Shown: positions 1-10,789 of the stretch, piece by piece
Layout: every line of letters starts with the position of its first letter
Numbering within the stretch: position 1 is the stretch's first letter
NCBI RefSeq assembly: GCF_905220565.1
Contig: NC_059396.1
Location: forward strand, 19,961,206 to 20,025,205
Direction: 5' to 3'
DNA length: 64,000 nt
DNA from: Melitaea cinxia
Taxonomy: Eukaryota; Arthropoda; Insecta; Lepidoptera; Nymphalidae
Program-made: the position numbers and the translations under genes
Notes under the pieces: generated by a model
The model's input: only the letters and a program-made list of their open reading frames with translations
The model's database searches: none
Told to the model about the DNA's origin: nothing

Positions 1-9
1 TCAGAAACG

Positions 10-57
<48 letters not shown>

Positions 58-211
58 GTCGCCAATTACATCGAACAAGTAAATACTCATTATAAGAGAT
101 AACTCAACTCAGCAGATTTTAATCAAATATATAGTTTCAAGACAAGTATCAGATTCAGTAAACAGAACACATAAAAAATACAGTCGAATTGAGAACGTCC
201 TCCTTTTTTTT
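1..211 (-). mobile_element. ACCGACTTC-family repeat, minus copy with expanded poly-A
   Basis: Read on the minus strand, this begins with the family's 5' motif (GAATTGAGAAC-type sequence on plus, near 188-205) and ends with the cctcctt and aattacatcga blocks seen in ten other copies here. Where other copies carry about nine A before ACCGACTTC, this one has 46 consecutive A (10-55), followed by a corrupted ccgtcgcc. The left end may be cut by the window edge. Family membership rests on comparison with the copies at 14299 and 27941. No coding capacity is visible. Confidence 0.75.
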
Positions 212-550
212 TTATATGTGTTTATTTATTTATTTATTTATTTTATAGGAAATCCGACAGCGTTATGTTACAATAGTATGTTACAATATAATGTACAAAT
301 ATGGCCAAAATAGATTTTTGAAATCGGTGAAATGTATTTAAAAAAATACATTTGCGATTCACATGCACACAAACAGAAAAATAGTATCAACAGCTTCTAA
401 GATTAAATAATTTATTTATTTATGTATCGACAGTTAACATTGAAACAAAAGCTATGGTTACTGTGGAAACAAAGTGTACCGCACTAACAACTCGATTACA
501 GTAAAGATAGGTTCTAAACGGTTCGTGTAGTTGCGTGATATTTATTTTTT

Positions 551-848
551 TGCTGTGTGGTTACGACAGTAAAGAATATAGCGACACTTTCCCTTCCCGT
601 GGGTGTCGTGAGAGGCGACTAAGGGATAACAAAGTTCCACTACCACCTTGGAACTTAAAAAGCATCTGCTGGCTTTGAAATACACAGGCCGAAGACGGGC
701 AGCAGCTTCTTCAGTGCAACAAAGCCAGCCCTGTCGTCACCTACCTGCCCAGCGTGGTGACTATGGGCAACACACATGAGTTTACGCCATTTTTGGCGCG
801 AACTTGTGGAGGCCTATGTCCAGCAGTGGACTGCGATAGGTTAAAGTG
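551..848 (+). mobile_element. RTE-tailed SINE-like repeat
   Basis: The copy opens with tgctgtgtggttacg, carries the shared body (gtgggtgtcgtgagaggcga, cttggaacttaaaaagc, ggccgaagacgggcagcag), and closes with aggcctatgtccagcagtgg. That tail is also the 3' end of an RTE LINE relic at 35251-35416, so RTE machinery probably mobilised it. Copies at 29487, 43737 and 55993 start at the same base, which argues for a discrete element rather than random 5' truncation of a LINE. Confidence 0.75.
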
Positions 849-1289
849 AATATTTATGATTTCGTTGGAAATACTGAACCGAATAAACGTTTAGTTTTTA
901 ATTACAATGTTGTTAAAGGCTTAATTATTTCCGTGAAAAATATAATATATTTATGACTATAAAAATAAATAATTTTTATTCTAAAATTCGTTGTGGAATT
1001 CGCTGTTACCTTAAAATAATTTATCGCTTCTTGTTTATTATATAAAAATGGAATGGAAGCGATGTAATCTCGTCCAAATATAACTTGTTTTGTATTGTAT
1101 AAAATGAAAAGTAACTTTTGTATTTCTTGCCGTTTATTATTATTAGCAGATATCCATTCGGATCGGTGGCATTTTAATATTACAGATTAATTTTGAATTT
1201 GATAAACTTTAAATTTTTATATGAAATGCCATTTCAAAATTTGGGATTGATTGTTCTTCTATGTCAAATATATTTTTGATATCTTTGAC

Positions 1290-1400
1290 TTTTGCGTTAC
1301 CGGTCACGGGTTCGATAGCCTCACACGACGAACATTTGTATTGGCTATATATCGGTATATATTGCGGTGGTCTGGGTGTTTATGCTTGTATATTTTGTTA
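1290..1400 (+). mobile_element. tRNA-derived SINE fragment (Metulj-like)
   Basis: A B-box-like ggtcacgggttcgat is followed by the SINE body acatttgtattggctata and ggtggtctgggtgttta. These match the better preserved copies at 5120 and 36160. The A-box half is missing. Confidence 0.6.
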
Positions 1401-1524
1401 GTTGGCCATTGAGTGTATAGTATAGTGTTTTTTTTCTTAGATTGTCATCAAATGCCTGTAAGGATTTGAACTAGTTTTACTTTTTGTTTTACATTTTATA
1501 GCAAAGCTACTTGTTAAAAATCAA

Positions 1525-1530
<6 letters not shown>

Positions 1531-1584
<54 letters not shown>
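1531..1584. repeat. (AC)27 microsatellite
   Basis: An uninterrupted AC dinucleotide run of 54 bases follows a short imperfect aaacacat lead-in. It is likely to be length-polymorphic. Confidence 0.95.
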
Positions 1585-1587
<3 letters not shown>

Positions 1588-1599
1588 TACAAAGTTAAT

Positions 1600-2900
1600 A
1601 TATTTTAACTCGTATTTAAGCTCTTATAATTGATTTTTAAACTCTAAGAAAAACTAATCAGACGACTTTTAAGTACAACTATGAAATAATCTTGACTGTC
1701 TATATTCCTGCGGCGAGTGATATCACGGGGCACATTAGTAAATTATAACGGTTTAATAATAATAAGTATACCAAACTTTGTTCTTAAGTCTTTCAATATT
1801 TATAAAAGAACCGTCTCATTTTTTATACTCGAGTATATTATTTTAGTGACGGACGAAATGACGAAAGTTCCCGCGCTGAGAGTACATTCGGCAGTAAATG
1901 TTTATGGCGAGCGGTTTCCGTGACACATACTTTGTATACGGACCTCCGTCGAGACCGTTTTTATATTCCACCTTCATACCATCAAATATATCTAAATCTC
2001 TAAGGATTTTGTTTTACATAATAGTTTTATACTTATATTGTATATTTGTTACTATGTCAATATATATTCCTTTTCGACAGCAACACCTAAAAAGGCTATA
2101 AAATAAAATAATAAGCAATTATATATTTTTTTTCAAAAGGAGTTTTGCAAAGGAAATTACATATATTTTAATTTTTCTTATGTATTCAAGTTAACTGAGC
2201 TGAACTCGATGAATAAATAAATAATCAAAATACGATTAACACTTAACGGCTTCCTGTAATAATCCTGTAATGCTTACGATGGAATTTCAAACGTCCACGA
2301 CGAATATCTGAACAGCAAAGACTGACATTTGCGAGAATAGAACCGGCCAATTATTACGATATGAAAGTTGCTATAGTTCGAATTTCGTTTGAGCGCCAAA
2401 TTTGTTTTATTTTTATCCAAGAGGCTATGAGGACCTGTGCCTGTCCTTACTTTATAGAAGTTATAGATCATTATCTATGGCATCACAAGTGCTGCATATT
2501 TTGGTGATCTCTAGTATTTCCTTAACAAAGAATAGAACCAATTGTCCGAATACTATTCAATGAACTGAGGCTGAGTTCTTGAGATGACTATTCTCGGCAA
2601 CCTAAACAATATTTAAAGCTATATCTACAAATACACTAGGTTCAAGTTAAACTTCAGTGACTTAAATTAAAATTAATGTATGAAACGGAAGTGTATAAAG
2701 TTCGAAAGTAAGTTCTGTCTCCTTTGTTACATCTGACTTGGGCTCTTGTCTGCTCCTGATGAGTTGAAGATACGCTTCGTGTTACTGTTTTAACTTCCGA
2801 TACTTATTTAGAGTGAGATCAGACGTTGAGATGTTTGGTTAATATGTACGATTTTATTTTTGTGTTACCCACACATTAGGGATTCTAAACATTTTTTTTT
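1600..2900. other. AT-rich intronic sequence, no feature recognised
   Basis: Only short open frames of up to 68 codons occur, with no family motif, no RNA fold and no repeat shared with the rest of the window. It is read as intron filler. Confidence 0.5.
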
Positions 2901-2903
2901 TTG

Positions 2904-3035
2904 AAAATCATATCAAAAATTGACCGCTCCAGCGGGATTCGAACCCGCGTCTCCGACTGACCGTGTTGGCGCTCTAGCCAATTAAGCTATGGAACGATGT
3001 ACCCGCCAGAGCGAAATTCTTGATATGATGATTTT
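2904..3035. repeat. Inverted repeat enclosing the tRNA-like sequence
   Basis: The left arm aaaatcatatcaaaaatt (2904-2921) is mirrored on the opposite strand by aaattcttgatatgatgatttt (3014-3035), with one mismatch and a 3-base slip. The arms sit just outside the cloverleaf, so the whole 132 bp can fold back. Confidence 0.6.
2924..2996 (-). tRNA. tRNA-like sequence, probably degenerate or tRNA-derived
   Basis: Read on the minus strand, 73 nt fold as a cloverleaf. The acceptor stem CGTTCCA/TGGAGCG pairs at all seven positions (one G-U). The D arm is GCTT...GAGC, and the T arm GCGGG-TTCGAAT-CCCGC is perfect. The anticodon arm is CCAAC/GTCGG with one A-C mismatch and loop ACGGTCA. The formal anticodon would be GGT (Thr), but position 33 is C where a functional tRNA has U, and position 37 is C, where functional tRNAs usually have a purine. 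No CCA is encoded, as expected in animals. Flanks 2904-2921 and 3014-3035 are inverted copies of each other, suggesting that the tRNA-like unit is part of a mobile or foldback element rather than a working gene. Confidence 0.45.
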
Positions 3036-3120
3036 TATTTTCGGTTTAAGCGAACCGTGACGTATGTTTGGTTAACTTAATATAACTGTTATGAAGTTTT
3101 TTTTCCATATTTTTCATTAA

Positions 3121-3495
3121 TTATCTTTTTTGCAAGAGTAAATTCGTTAATAATTCAACAGCTTGCCAAAAGCTGAACAAGACGAAGTTTACTCCTAGAA
3201 TTGAAGAATAAGTAATCAGATAATATATTGCTTCTGCAAATCTCCTGATAGTTTCTGTTTGATTTTCTGAGTCCTCAAATAAACACAAAATATTACGTAA
3301 AAATAAGTTGTAATAATCAAACACCCTCGGTGCGTCCAAAATAAATTGAATTTGAAAAATCGTAAATAATTTATAGATTTGGTAAACTTTTATAAAATAG
3401 CAATAGTCGATACATTTTACTGAATATTCTGGATTCATTCCAAGTGATCTGAAAGCGATGCAGCTTCTTGTAGGAAGTGTCGAAGTCGGCCGCAT
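3121..3495 (-). other. Unrecognised open frame, 124 codons
   Basis: This is the longest open frame in the window. Its C-terminal part is hydrophobic (EAIYYLITYSSILGVNFVLF, then FWQAVELL), suggestive of membrane segments. I do not recognise a family. The ATG has no supporting context, the codon use is AT-driven, and no splice structure is evident. It may be chance or the decayed end of a membrane-protein gene or transposon. Confidence 0.2.
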
Positions 3496-3889
3496 CTGTC
3501 GTTACTTGACAAGTTGGAGATTCTGCACCGATTTCTCCGGAGTGCCATCGATGTCCGAAATAACTCGGTTTCCTGTGACATATTATGAAACTACATAATT
3601 AAATGGATCTGATTCGCATATACTAGTTATATATGGATATTTCGTTTGCGTAGACATTTTGATATTTACCCACAGTTATGTTATCCTATCGAAAGGAACA
3701 TTGTTTTTAAAACCAACCAACTTTTAAAAGGACTGTTAGTAAGCATTTTCTTGAAAATCAACAATAAACAAGTAATTTACAAGTATATATGCATTTATAT
3801 GTATGTACGGATGTATGTACGTATGTATATGTTTAATTAGTTGAATATTTATTATAAATGTATTGTTATTTGTACATACTGACGCTAGA

Positions 3890-4035
3890 CCATTTCCTTG
3901 GCCTTGCCTGGTAGGGATCGCTCTTTAGCGATAAGGCCGAATTTTGTACCAAATGATATATTGTTAAAATCTTTCATTCTCTGCTATGTATTATTTCTGT
4001 TTTTTGGGGTACAATAAAGTATATTATTATTATTA
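3890..4035 (+). mobile_element. LINE 3' end fragment
   Basis: The motif tgcctggtagggatcgctct-ttagcgataaggccg is followed by a T-rich spacer, gtacaataaag and an ATT tail. The same block occurs at 13986-14110 (plus) and 48547-48640 (minus). This is a common non-LTR retrotransposon 3' UTR in Lepidoptera, and the ending in a simple-repeat tail fits. Confidence 0.6.
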
Positions 4036-4419
4036 TCATTATTATTCAATGATGCTCCGCGACTGTTGAACGTATCCTGATGCTGAATTATTTTTATTAT
4101 TTCTCGATAAATACGCTGATTTAATAAGCTTTCAACACATTTTTTTTAAACCAGGGGAGCAGACAAACGGTCGGAACTATCTGATGTTAAATGGTTACTA
4201 TCGTTCATGGACATCTGCAATATAGGTAAGGGGAGTTGCGGGTGCATTTCTCGCCATTGTACAGAAAAAAAAACGAGTTGCTTTAGGTCACATGACTGAA
4301 GTACTTTTTTTGTTTTATTTTATTTTAAGTGTATTTGTTACTAACACATAATTTAGTTTAATTTAATTTAATTTTGAATATGGATTTATTTCTGAAATAA
4401 ATGATTATTATTGTCGTCT

Positions 4420-4573
4420 AACCGTCTGTCTGTCTGTCTGTTTGTTGAAACACTGGTGTAATAAGGAGTAACTTAGGCTACGTTTATTTTAGAAATTTAT
4501 ATATTTTATAACCCTGCGAACTGAACAAAAATTTTTTGTTAAATTTCACGCGGGAAGTCGCGGACACAGCTAG
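4420..4573 (+). mobile_element. Helitron-like 3' end
   Basis: A tgtctgtctgtctg block and a phrase typical of lepidopteran Helitron remnants (taaggagtaacttaggcta) lead to gcgggaagtcgcggacac and the terminal CTAG at 4570-4573 followed by T. CTAG next to T is the canonical Helitron 3' junction. The 5' end was not located. Confidence 0.55.
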
Positions 4574-4576
4574 TAA

Positions 4577-5000
4577 TTAATAAGAATAACCCTTTAAACA
4601 AATTACTTCCGTCTGCTCGAAACATTGTGACAGTTCACGAAAATTAAATTCAGTTTGTCCTCCAGAAACCAGCCCAGTAATAGGGATCGACCAAAAATAA
4701 CACGAGATATTTAAGCAGTAGATAAAAGGACTCGTTAAAGCAATACTCTCCTTTGTTCCCTCGCTTTGTTCGTAATAACAATGTTTTCTCCAAACTCGAT
4801 CCAGAGACGCTCGCCTGTTTGGACACTTCGACATTGTACGCGTGTATCGCTTACTGCGGCTATTATCTTCGAGTGTCGGTTGGAGAATCTTTTGACACGT
4901 TTGTTGTACATTGTACCCAACGGTTATTAAGTTAGTTTAATATTTGGACTTTCGTATCAAAAATGGTAGGAATCTTTATGAAAACTTTAGATTTTTATGA
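4577..5000. other. Repeat-free block, possible conserved non-coding sequence
   Basis: The block is more GC-balanced than its flanks, with overlapping short frames on both strands (4735-4935) but no protein motif. Nothing repeats elsewhere in the window. It is read as unique intron sequence. Confidence 0.25.
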
Positions 5001-5119
5001 TTTGTCCTTCTGTTGCTGTTGATTTTTAATAAGCACAGTCACCTGTTTTAGTACCAGTTAAAGGCGTATATAAATGTATATTTATTTTGTTATAAATAAT
5101 ATTCACTATATGTATATAT

Positions 5120-5394
5120 AGACGCCGCGTTGGCGCAACGGTCAAAGCCATGGATTGTACCTGTTGTGCTGGCGGTTACGGGTTCGATCCCCGCACATGA
5201 CAAACATTTATATTGGCCATACAGGTGATTGCCGTGGTCTGGGTGTTTGTGTAGTCCTTGTGGGTCTCCCCACCGTGCCTCGGAGAGCACATTAAGCCGT
5301 CGGTCCCGGTTGTTACCATCTACGCCTGATAGCGATCGTTACTCATAGTAGGGAATATATCTGCCAACCCGCATTGGAGCAGCGTGGTGGATTA
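5120..5394 (+). mobile_element. Metulj-like tRNA SINE, near full length
   Basis: The head has an A-box-like ttggcgcaacggtc and a B-box gggttcgatccccgc, the pol III promoter of a tRNA. The body runs acatttatattggccat, ggtctccccaccgtgcctcg, gccgtcggtcccggttgtta and ccaacccgcattggagcagc. It breaks off at gtggattaag, where another SINE head begins. The sister copy at 36160 continues to the usual gcccagtagtg tail. Confidence 0.8.
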
Positions 5395-5500
5395 AGTCTC
5401 TAGTGTAGTGGTGCGTGTAGCTGCATAAAATACTGACGGTTTGCGGGTTCGACTTACGCTTGGGATGGATATTTGTATTTCTACAAAAAAAAATCTTCTA
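5395..5500 (+). mobile_element. Second tRNA SINE head inserted in or joined to the first
   Basis: Tctctagtgtagtggtgcgt, then gcgggttcgacttacgc (B-box) and gggatggatatttgtattt, matches the heads at 29041 (plus) and 49690-50010 (minus). It abuts the truncated Metulj-like copy directly, giving a composite head-to-tail pair. Confidence 0.65.
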
Positions 5501-5509
5501 ATACATTTA

Positions 5510-5605
5510 TTTTTTTCTTTCTTCATCGTGACATATTTTCGTTTCATCGAGTTACAAATAACAACGATTCTAAAGAATTTTCTCTTCAAAACTTGTGTAG
5601 TTCGA
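5510..5605 (+). repeat. Fragment of the GAAGT-ended repeat family
   Basis: The block ttcgtttcatcgagttacaa with aacgattctaaagaa recurs at 51420-51480 and in reverse at 47371-47430. It is a truncated copy of a family whose ends are palindromic GAAGTnnnACTTC. Confidence 0.5.
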
Positions 5606-5699
5606 TTGAGGAGTTCAAGAATGATCCGAAGTCACTGCTCTAATCCATTAGCGAGATGGATTCCAGCATCACTCCGTAACGATTGCCGCAACCGTATTT

Positions 5700-8040
5700 A
5701 ATTACTTAATGAGGGTACTTGCAGCTACACTATCCGACTTGAATATCATTCGCATAAAATCGATTTTATTTACTATTCGTTGAATACTTCAGTTGAATAC
5801 TTCATTAAAAAGTTTTAATATCGATGAGTATCGCTCATTTCAAAACAGTAGCTGTATCATTTAGATTTTATTTCAACTGTAGCTAATATATTACAAATTG
5901 AAATCGTACTTCATTGAAATAAATTATACTGTTTAGAGCGGATTTAAGTAAAGTGGATTTTAAATAATGATCTTCTCGAATTAGTAAATTAGGCGTAATT
6001 GATTTAAAAGTTAAAATAAATATTTATAACTGGAAAAAACTTTTCAAAAGTATAAATAGGAATAAAGTAGCCAAAACAGTTATTGTTTAAAGTGGAGCTG
6101 AAACACGTATAAAATCATGCGTTCACATCCTCGCCAGAACTACTAAGCTTTTAGGAGAACTTACCTTAAATTTGATAGTAAAAGACAGAATATCACGAAA
6201 TAGTTCAGTTTGTATTGATATATACGTATCAGATAATAAATAAGCGAAGTGCTGTCACCCAATCAGCTTAAATCCTTAATTTCGTAAAAGAAAAAGCGTT
6301 TGGACAGTAGTGGGGGTAGTGGAATTTACAAACTATCACAGTACTGTACATAATTATGTTGTACAAAAGAAACATACAAATTCGATATCTATTAAATAAA
6401 ACTTAAAAATGTGTGACTAAATACCGAAGCAAGTTCCTCCACTTGCCAAGTCTTGCAGTAATTCCCCACAAAAAATATGTGTAGCATCCTAAGCTTCAAA
6501 GTTAGGTAAGAGGCTGGATGTCTCCATGCTAGCTCTCCGGATCTAATCTCGCAGTTTGACGAGCCAAGCAAACTTTGGTCGTCCAAACAAAAAGCAGTTC
6601 TAAGCTCTCCGCATAGAGTGTTTTATCCTACGACCGCGTCTTTGTTTACAGATGACGTTTATATTAGGATGTTCAAATTTTTATGTGGGACACGCTTTAA
6701 TAATATTATACTACGTGATGAATACTACACTCAAAATAATCTTTATTAGATTTTTGACATCCTCTGCGGTGATGAACGATCTTCGCTCGGAAATGTATGA
6801 GGAATTTTAAGATGATTTTATCTTGTCGGAAGGAAAGTTACTTGATTTTGTTAATGTTCCCTCCTCATAAATAGAATATTTATTATATTAATTTTGATAC
6901 GAAGCTTTATGAAATATAATTCAATTAAAATAAGTAACTGCAATTTTTTGAGAAGCAACGATCTTCCGTGAGTCTCTGCAGAGTATTCGAATTATTAATC
7001 TAAGTAATCCTACATATATTATATTTTATTTGTTGAGGTGATTCTATTTCATTGCATAAAATAGAATCACCAATAGTTAAAGTAAAACATTTACTTAACA
7101 GTTATATACCGTTACAAACGGCGCCGCTTTGACTTCGTAGCAGCTGATTTAGTAACAAAGAGCCTGCAGACGACGCAGGCTTTTGCATTAAAGGATAGAC
7201 GAGGAGCTGTGGATTCGTTTGTGGAGCAAACAGACGCCGTTTGCCAATCTCTTCCAAAGAAGCACTGACAAACAGAATGGCTTAATTCCGATACATTTGC
7301 CAGATCCGGTCGCCGCACTGATCGATGTGGTTGGTTTATTTAAATACTTTTTCTTCGTTCAAACTTCTTGAGGCCATCTTAAATGTAAATACAGAAAAAT
7401 CTGACGCTTCTCTTATTGCATAGAATTTTAGAGTTGGAGATTTCATTTTTTATAGTTTCGTGTAGGAATGTATAAATAAACGAAAGATCCAAAACTCCTT
7501 CCCGAGGGAAGACTTTGTTTTCTCGACATGAAGCATGGCGTCCCACTCCACGAGTCGGAGGTACCTCGTGCGAATTATCAGGCTATTTCGTGCTCCCTCG
7601 ACGCTAAAGTCAAATAAATTACTGGTCATGAATTTTGTTTTGTTCTAACGTTAAATTTTTCACGCCTTTTATTTGCTTTTTATGACGCTTATGCTACTTC
7701 GCTTTTAAACGGTAAAGTAATGGCCTTTTTTCTTTTTTATAAAAAAAATTGCGATTTCGTGATAAACGAACCAGTTGACTGTGAATAGAATAAAACGAAA
7801 CATTTTATTTTTTAATTTACTACTTTAGCTAACAAATACTAAGACAATACATTTAATAAATATTTCAACGTTAAAATATTTAAAAAAAAGCTTTCTTTTT
7901 TGCATTTAATTAAATGATTTCTCGATAATGGATTTCTCTGCTTAATAATATAGAAAATAATGCTTTGATCTAATATTCTTATGCTACTAATATTGATTAA
8001 AATGTTAATATTGCATTTTGTGTCATTAAGAATACATAAG
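5700..8040. other. Mostly unique AT-rich intron sequence
   Basis: I saw no recognised transposon end or RNA gene. The one protein-like stretch is a plus frame at 7128-7268, listed separately. A GC-richer patch at 7500-7610 carries no motif I can name. Confidence 0.45.
7128..7268 (+). other. Unrecognised protein-like open frame
   Basis: Forty-six codons beginning FDFVAADLVTKSLQTTQAFA and ending QSLPKKH-stop read like genuine coding sequence in amino-acid balance, unlike the AT-driven frames around it. There is no start codon, splice signal or recognised domain. It could be an exon relic or captured gene fragment. The longer minus-strand frame over the same bases is probably its shadow. Confidence 0.2.
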
Positions 8041-8047
8041 ATAATTA

Positions 8048-8333
8048 TCTATATTAATATAATAAAGAGGCAAAGTTTCTAACTTTGTTTGTTTGTTGGG
8101 GGTAATCTTCGAAAATACTGATCCGATCATAAAAATTCTGTCACTAACAGTAAGTTACACTATTCAGAAGTGATCTAGGCTATATTTTATTGTTATTGAA
8201 TAAAAAAATCAGTGAAAAATAATAGTATATGTAAATCAAGTCGGAGAAATACGAGAGAGATGAAAACTTTACTATATATTTGCATCACACAAATAATAAT
8301 TAACGCCCAACGAAGTGGGCACGGGTCGGCTAG
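8048..8333 (+). mobile_element. Helitron-like non-autonomous element with both ends
   Basis: It starts with TC (tctatattaatataataaag) and ends in CTAG at 8330-8333 followed by T. Just before the end a short hairpin, gcccaacgaagtgggc, precedes acgggtcggctag. A TC start, subterminal hairpin and CTAG end are the three structural marks of a Helitron. At 286 bp it has no room for Rep/helicase and would depend on another copy. Confidence 0.75.
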
Positions 8334-8599
8334 TATTGTATAAAAATATTTATTGTGAAACTAGAGTAAAAACAAAAATAATAATAAATAAGGATACGGA
8401 GCTGAAATTATCTGCAAAAACATGCCAATATTTACACACGTCCATATTACCTTCGTAACACTAAATAATCTTGCATTCATTCCAACAGCAATATTAACTA
8501 AAGCCTCCGCAAAGGAAAAGATACCTTTATTCGAGTTACGTTGAAGGTGTATCTCGAAGCAACACATTATGATGAAGATATTCAAAAACTAATCTTATT

Positions 8600-8960
8600 A
8601 CCAGGCAATGAGGTAGAAAATGCTGGAGCAGAATTGTCATAACAGGAACAACTGCATCATAAACCTCCAACACGCGTTACGGGCGCACATGTGTACACTT
8701 TAGATGTAAATCTTGAAGGTACCGGTCATGAGATTGAATGAGATCGTTCACGGAAAATGTTTTAAAAAATGTTAATAGGGATGATGTTCGGGATTATTCT
8801 GAAACGCAAGCAGCAGGAGCTTACAAGTTATGAATTTGATGTAATGTACAGTTCTCCCATGACCATGGTTGCTGTAAAGTATCCGAAACGTCGGGCATTT
8901 AAAAAACCTAATAATCCGCGATAAAATCCGAAGAGGTTGTTTCATTATAATACACTAGAT
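8600..8960. mobile_element. Possible Penelope-like or LINE fragment
   Basis: The stretch ending gctgtaaagtatccgaaacg then tcgggcatttaa and ccgcgataaaatccgaa is a phrase I associate with dispersed retroelements in Lepidoptera. No open reverse-transcriptase frame is visible. The assignment is from recognition only. Confidence 0.3.
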
Positions 8961-9480
8961 ATAACAGCACTAAATGGTCTTGGAGATTGATCACCCTTCT
9001 TTGGGTTGTTAAGACATAACTTTAACGGAGTCTCCGTGCCTATTTGTCACACTAAAAATTTTATTTTGAATTGAGGTATTTTGCTTTTGATCGTAGAGAA
9101 TTTTTTACAGAGCTGTGTGTCCAATCATTTCATTGGTATAAATTTATTAGACTTCATTTAGGTAAATGTTATTTTAATGTCAAAAGCTTTTAAATTTACT
9201 TTTAATCATATTTTGAAGCTCTTGAAAATATCGTAGAAGTATCTTAGTCATTGGAAAACAAAATATGAATAGGATAAAGTGCACACAAAGCGAGATGGTG
9301 CCTTATGTCTAACAATATAATTCATCTCTATGGAAATAAAATAAAATAAAATAAAAAATAAAAAAAACGGATAAGTAACGTGTGTTCTTATGTGGTTTAC
9401 TTAGTTTACTCACTCAAATTTAACTGAAGTCATTTTATTAGAAAGTGTATAAAAAATATTTTTGTGTAATTATTTAGGAT

Positions 9481-9680
9481 ACCAGAAGCATCGCAAGTGC
9501 GTTGCCGACTCTATCTCCAATTCCCCCTAGGAGCTCTAGTCACCTTACTCACCAACAGGAACACTGCTTGAAAACAGTATTATTTAGTTGTAGTCTTCTG
9601 TAAAGTCGAGGTACTACCCCAGTCGAGCTGCTCCATATTTTGAGCAGGAAATTTCCTGCTGGGCCCATTGGGCCATTTGG
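9481..9680 (+). mobile_element. CACTAGGTCGGC-family repeat, 5' truncated
   Basis: The body (accagaagcatcgcaag, aggagctctagtcacctta, ctcaccaacaggaacac, aggtactaccccagtcg, tttgagcaggaaatttcctg) matches six other copies in the window. The characteristic start (cactaggtcggcaaac) is absent. It is likely a LINE- or SINE-derived dispersed repeat, and I cannot name the family. Confidence 0.7.
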
Positions 9681-9809
9681 GGCATTTTTTCGACTACTTC
9701 GTCTGTCATATTTATGTGTTTATTGGTTTTGTAATAAAATCCGAGTGAAGTTGATTGATGACACAGTAAATACGGAGTTATTAATTTAAAAATGACGGGA
9801 GACGAAATG

Positions 9810-9905
9810 AAAATACAACGTTTGCATTGACACCGAGTTCTGTTCCAGGAGTTATGGGTTCGATTTTGTACGAAATCTTGGTGTGATATATAAATAAAAC
9901 GAGTG
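9810..9905 (+). mobile_element. tRNA SINE head fragment
   Basis: A degenerate B-box (tatgggttcgatttt) sits where other SINEs have gggttcgat, followed by a short body. It is heavily decayed. Confidence 0.35.
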
Positions 9906-9923
9906 TGCTTTAGACCACACGAC

Positions 9924-10137
9924 TGAAGTAAAACTTATACACAATAGACGTGCACTGTATCTTAGATATACTTAACGAAACGAGCTATGAGAGAAAGAGA
10001 AAAAAAGTATGCTTGCACCTCTCTCTTGCACCGTTCGCCTTGCCCGATCCCGCTTTTCGTAACGCTCTCGTCACGCGTTCACCAGCTTACTCTCCAAGTC
10101 AAGCGTGCCTAAAGAAGTTTTACTTCAAAAATATTTA
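9924..10137 (+). mobile_element. GAAGT-ended repeat with 13 bp terminal inverted repeats
   Basis: TGAAGTAAAACTT at 9924-9936 is matched exactly on the opposite strand by AAGTTTTACTTCA at 10125-10137. The interior (cgtaacgctctcgtcacgcg) recurs in reverse at 22999-23130. Size (214 bp), terminal inverted repeats and multiple copies suggest a MITE. A target-site duplication was not established. Confidence 0.55.
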
Positions 10138-10789
10138 ACTATATCAGCCGATTGTTACCTAAAATAAGAACTAAGTTGGTTACCAAAAATAAGAATTAAG
10201 TTGTTTACTTAAAAAACAGATGACTGTGTTAATATGGTGAGCATATTTATTTATTTATTTACAACATTGAATTGGTCGAAATTAAAACGAAAATTGTCAT
10301 CGAGATCAGTAAATAACATTGCAACATTACGTGGCAGTGGAACTAATGTATCAGCCGCCTCAGCCGCTGGCGAGAGGCCAGCGTACACTGTTGCATCATC
10401 GGTATCCACCTCCGCTGAAATGCAGTTGAATTTTGTAATTAGATCCGCTATGATTATAGTGACTATAGCATTTTATCGCTGATCTAAATCTTAAAAATAT
10501 TTCTGTTTTGTTTATATTTATTAATCAGTAATTTTTCTTATTATAGGTAAATGTAAATTCATTCTATATAGGTATGTTGATTCAGAAACAGAAGAAAGGC
10601 ACAAGCTACTAATGTGGGGCTAGGTCTTTTAAATTTAGACTTTTGCAATATTTATCTCTGAAAAAAGTTAAGAAGATAATTTTGAAGCTAAAAACAACTA
10701 AACACTTACTGACTAAGAACATGAACCAAGCATACAACGGGGTAAGGCTAAGTTAGGACTAAACATGAAATAAAATCCTTATCCGTCAT

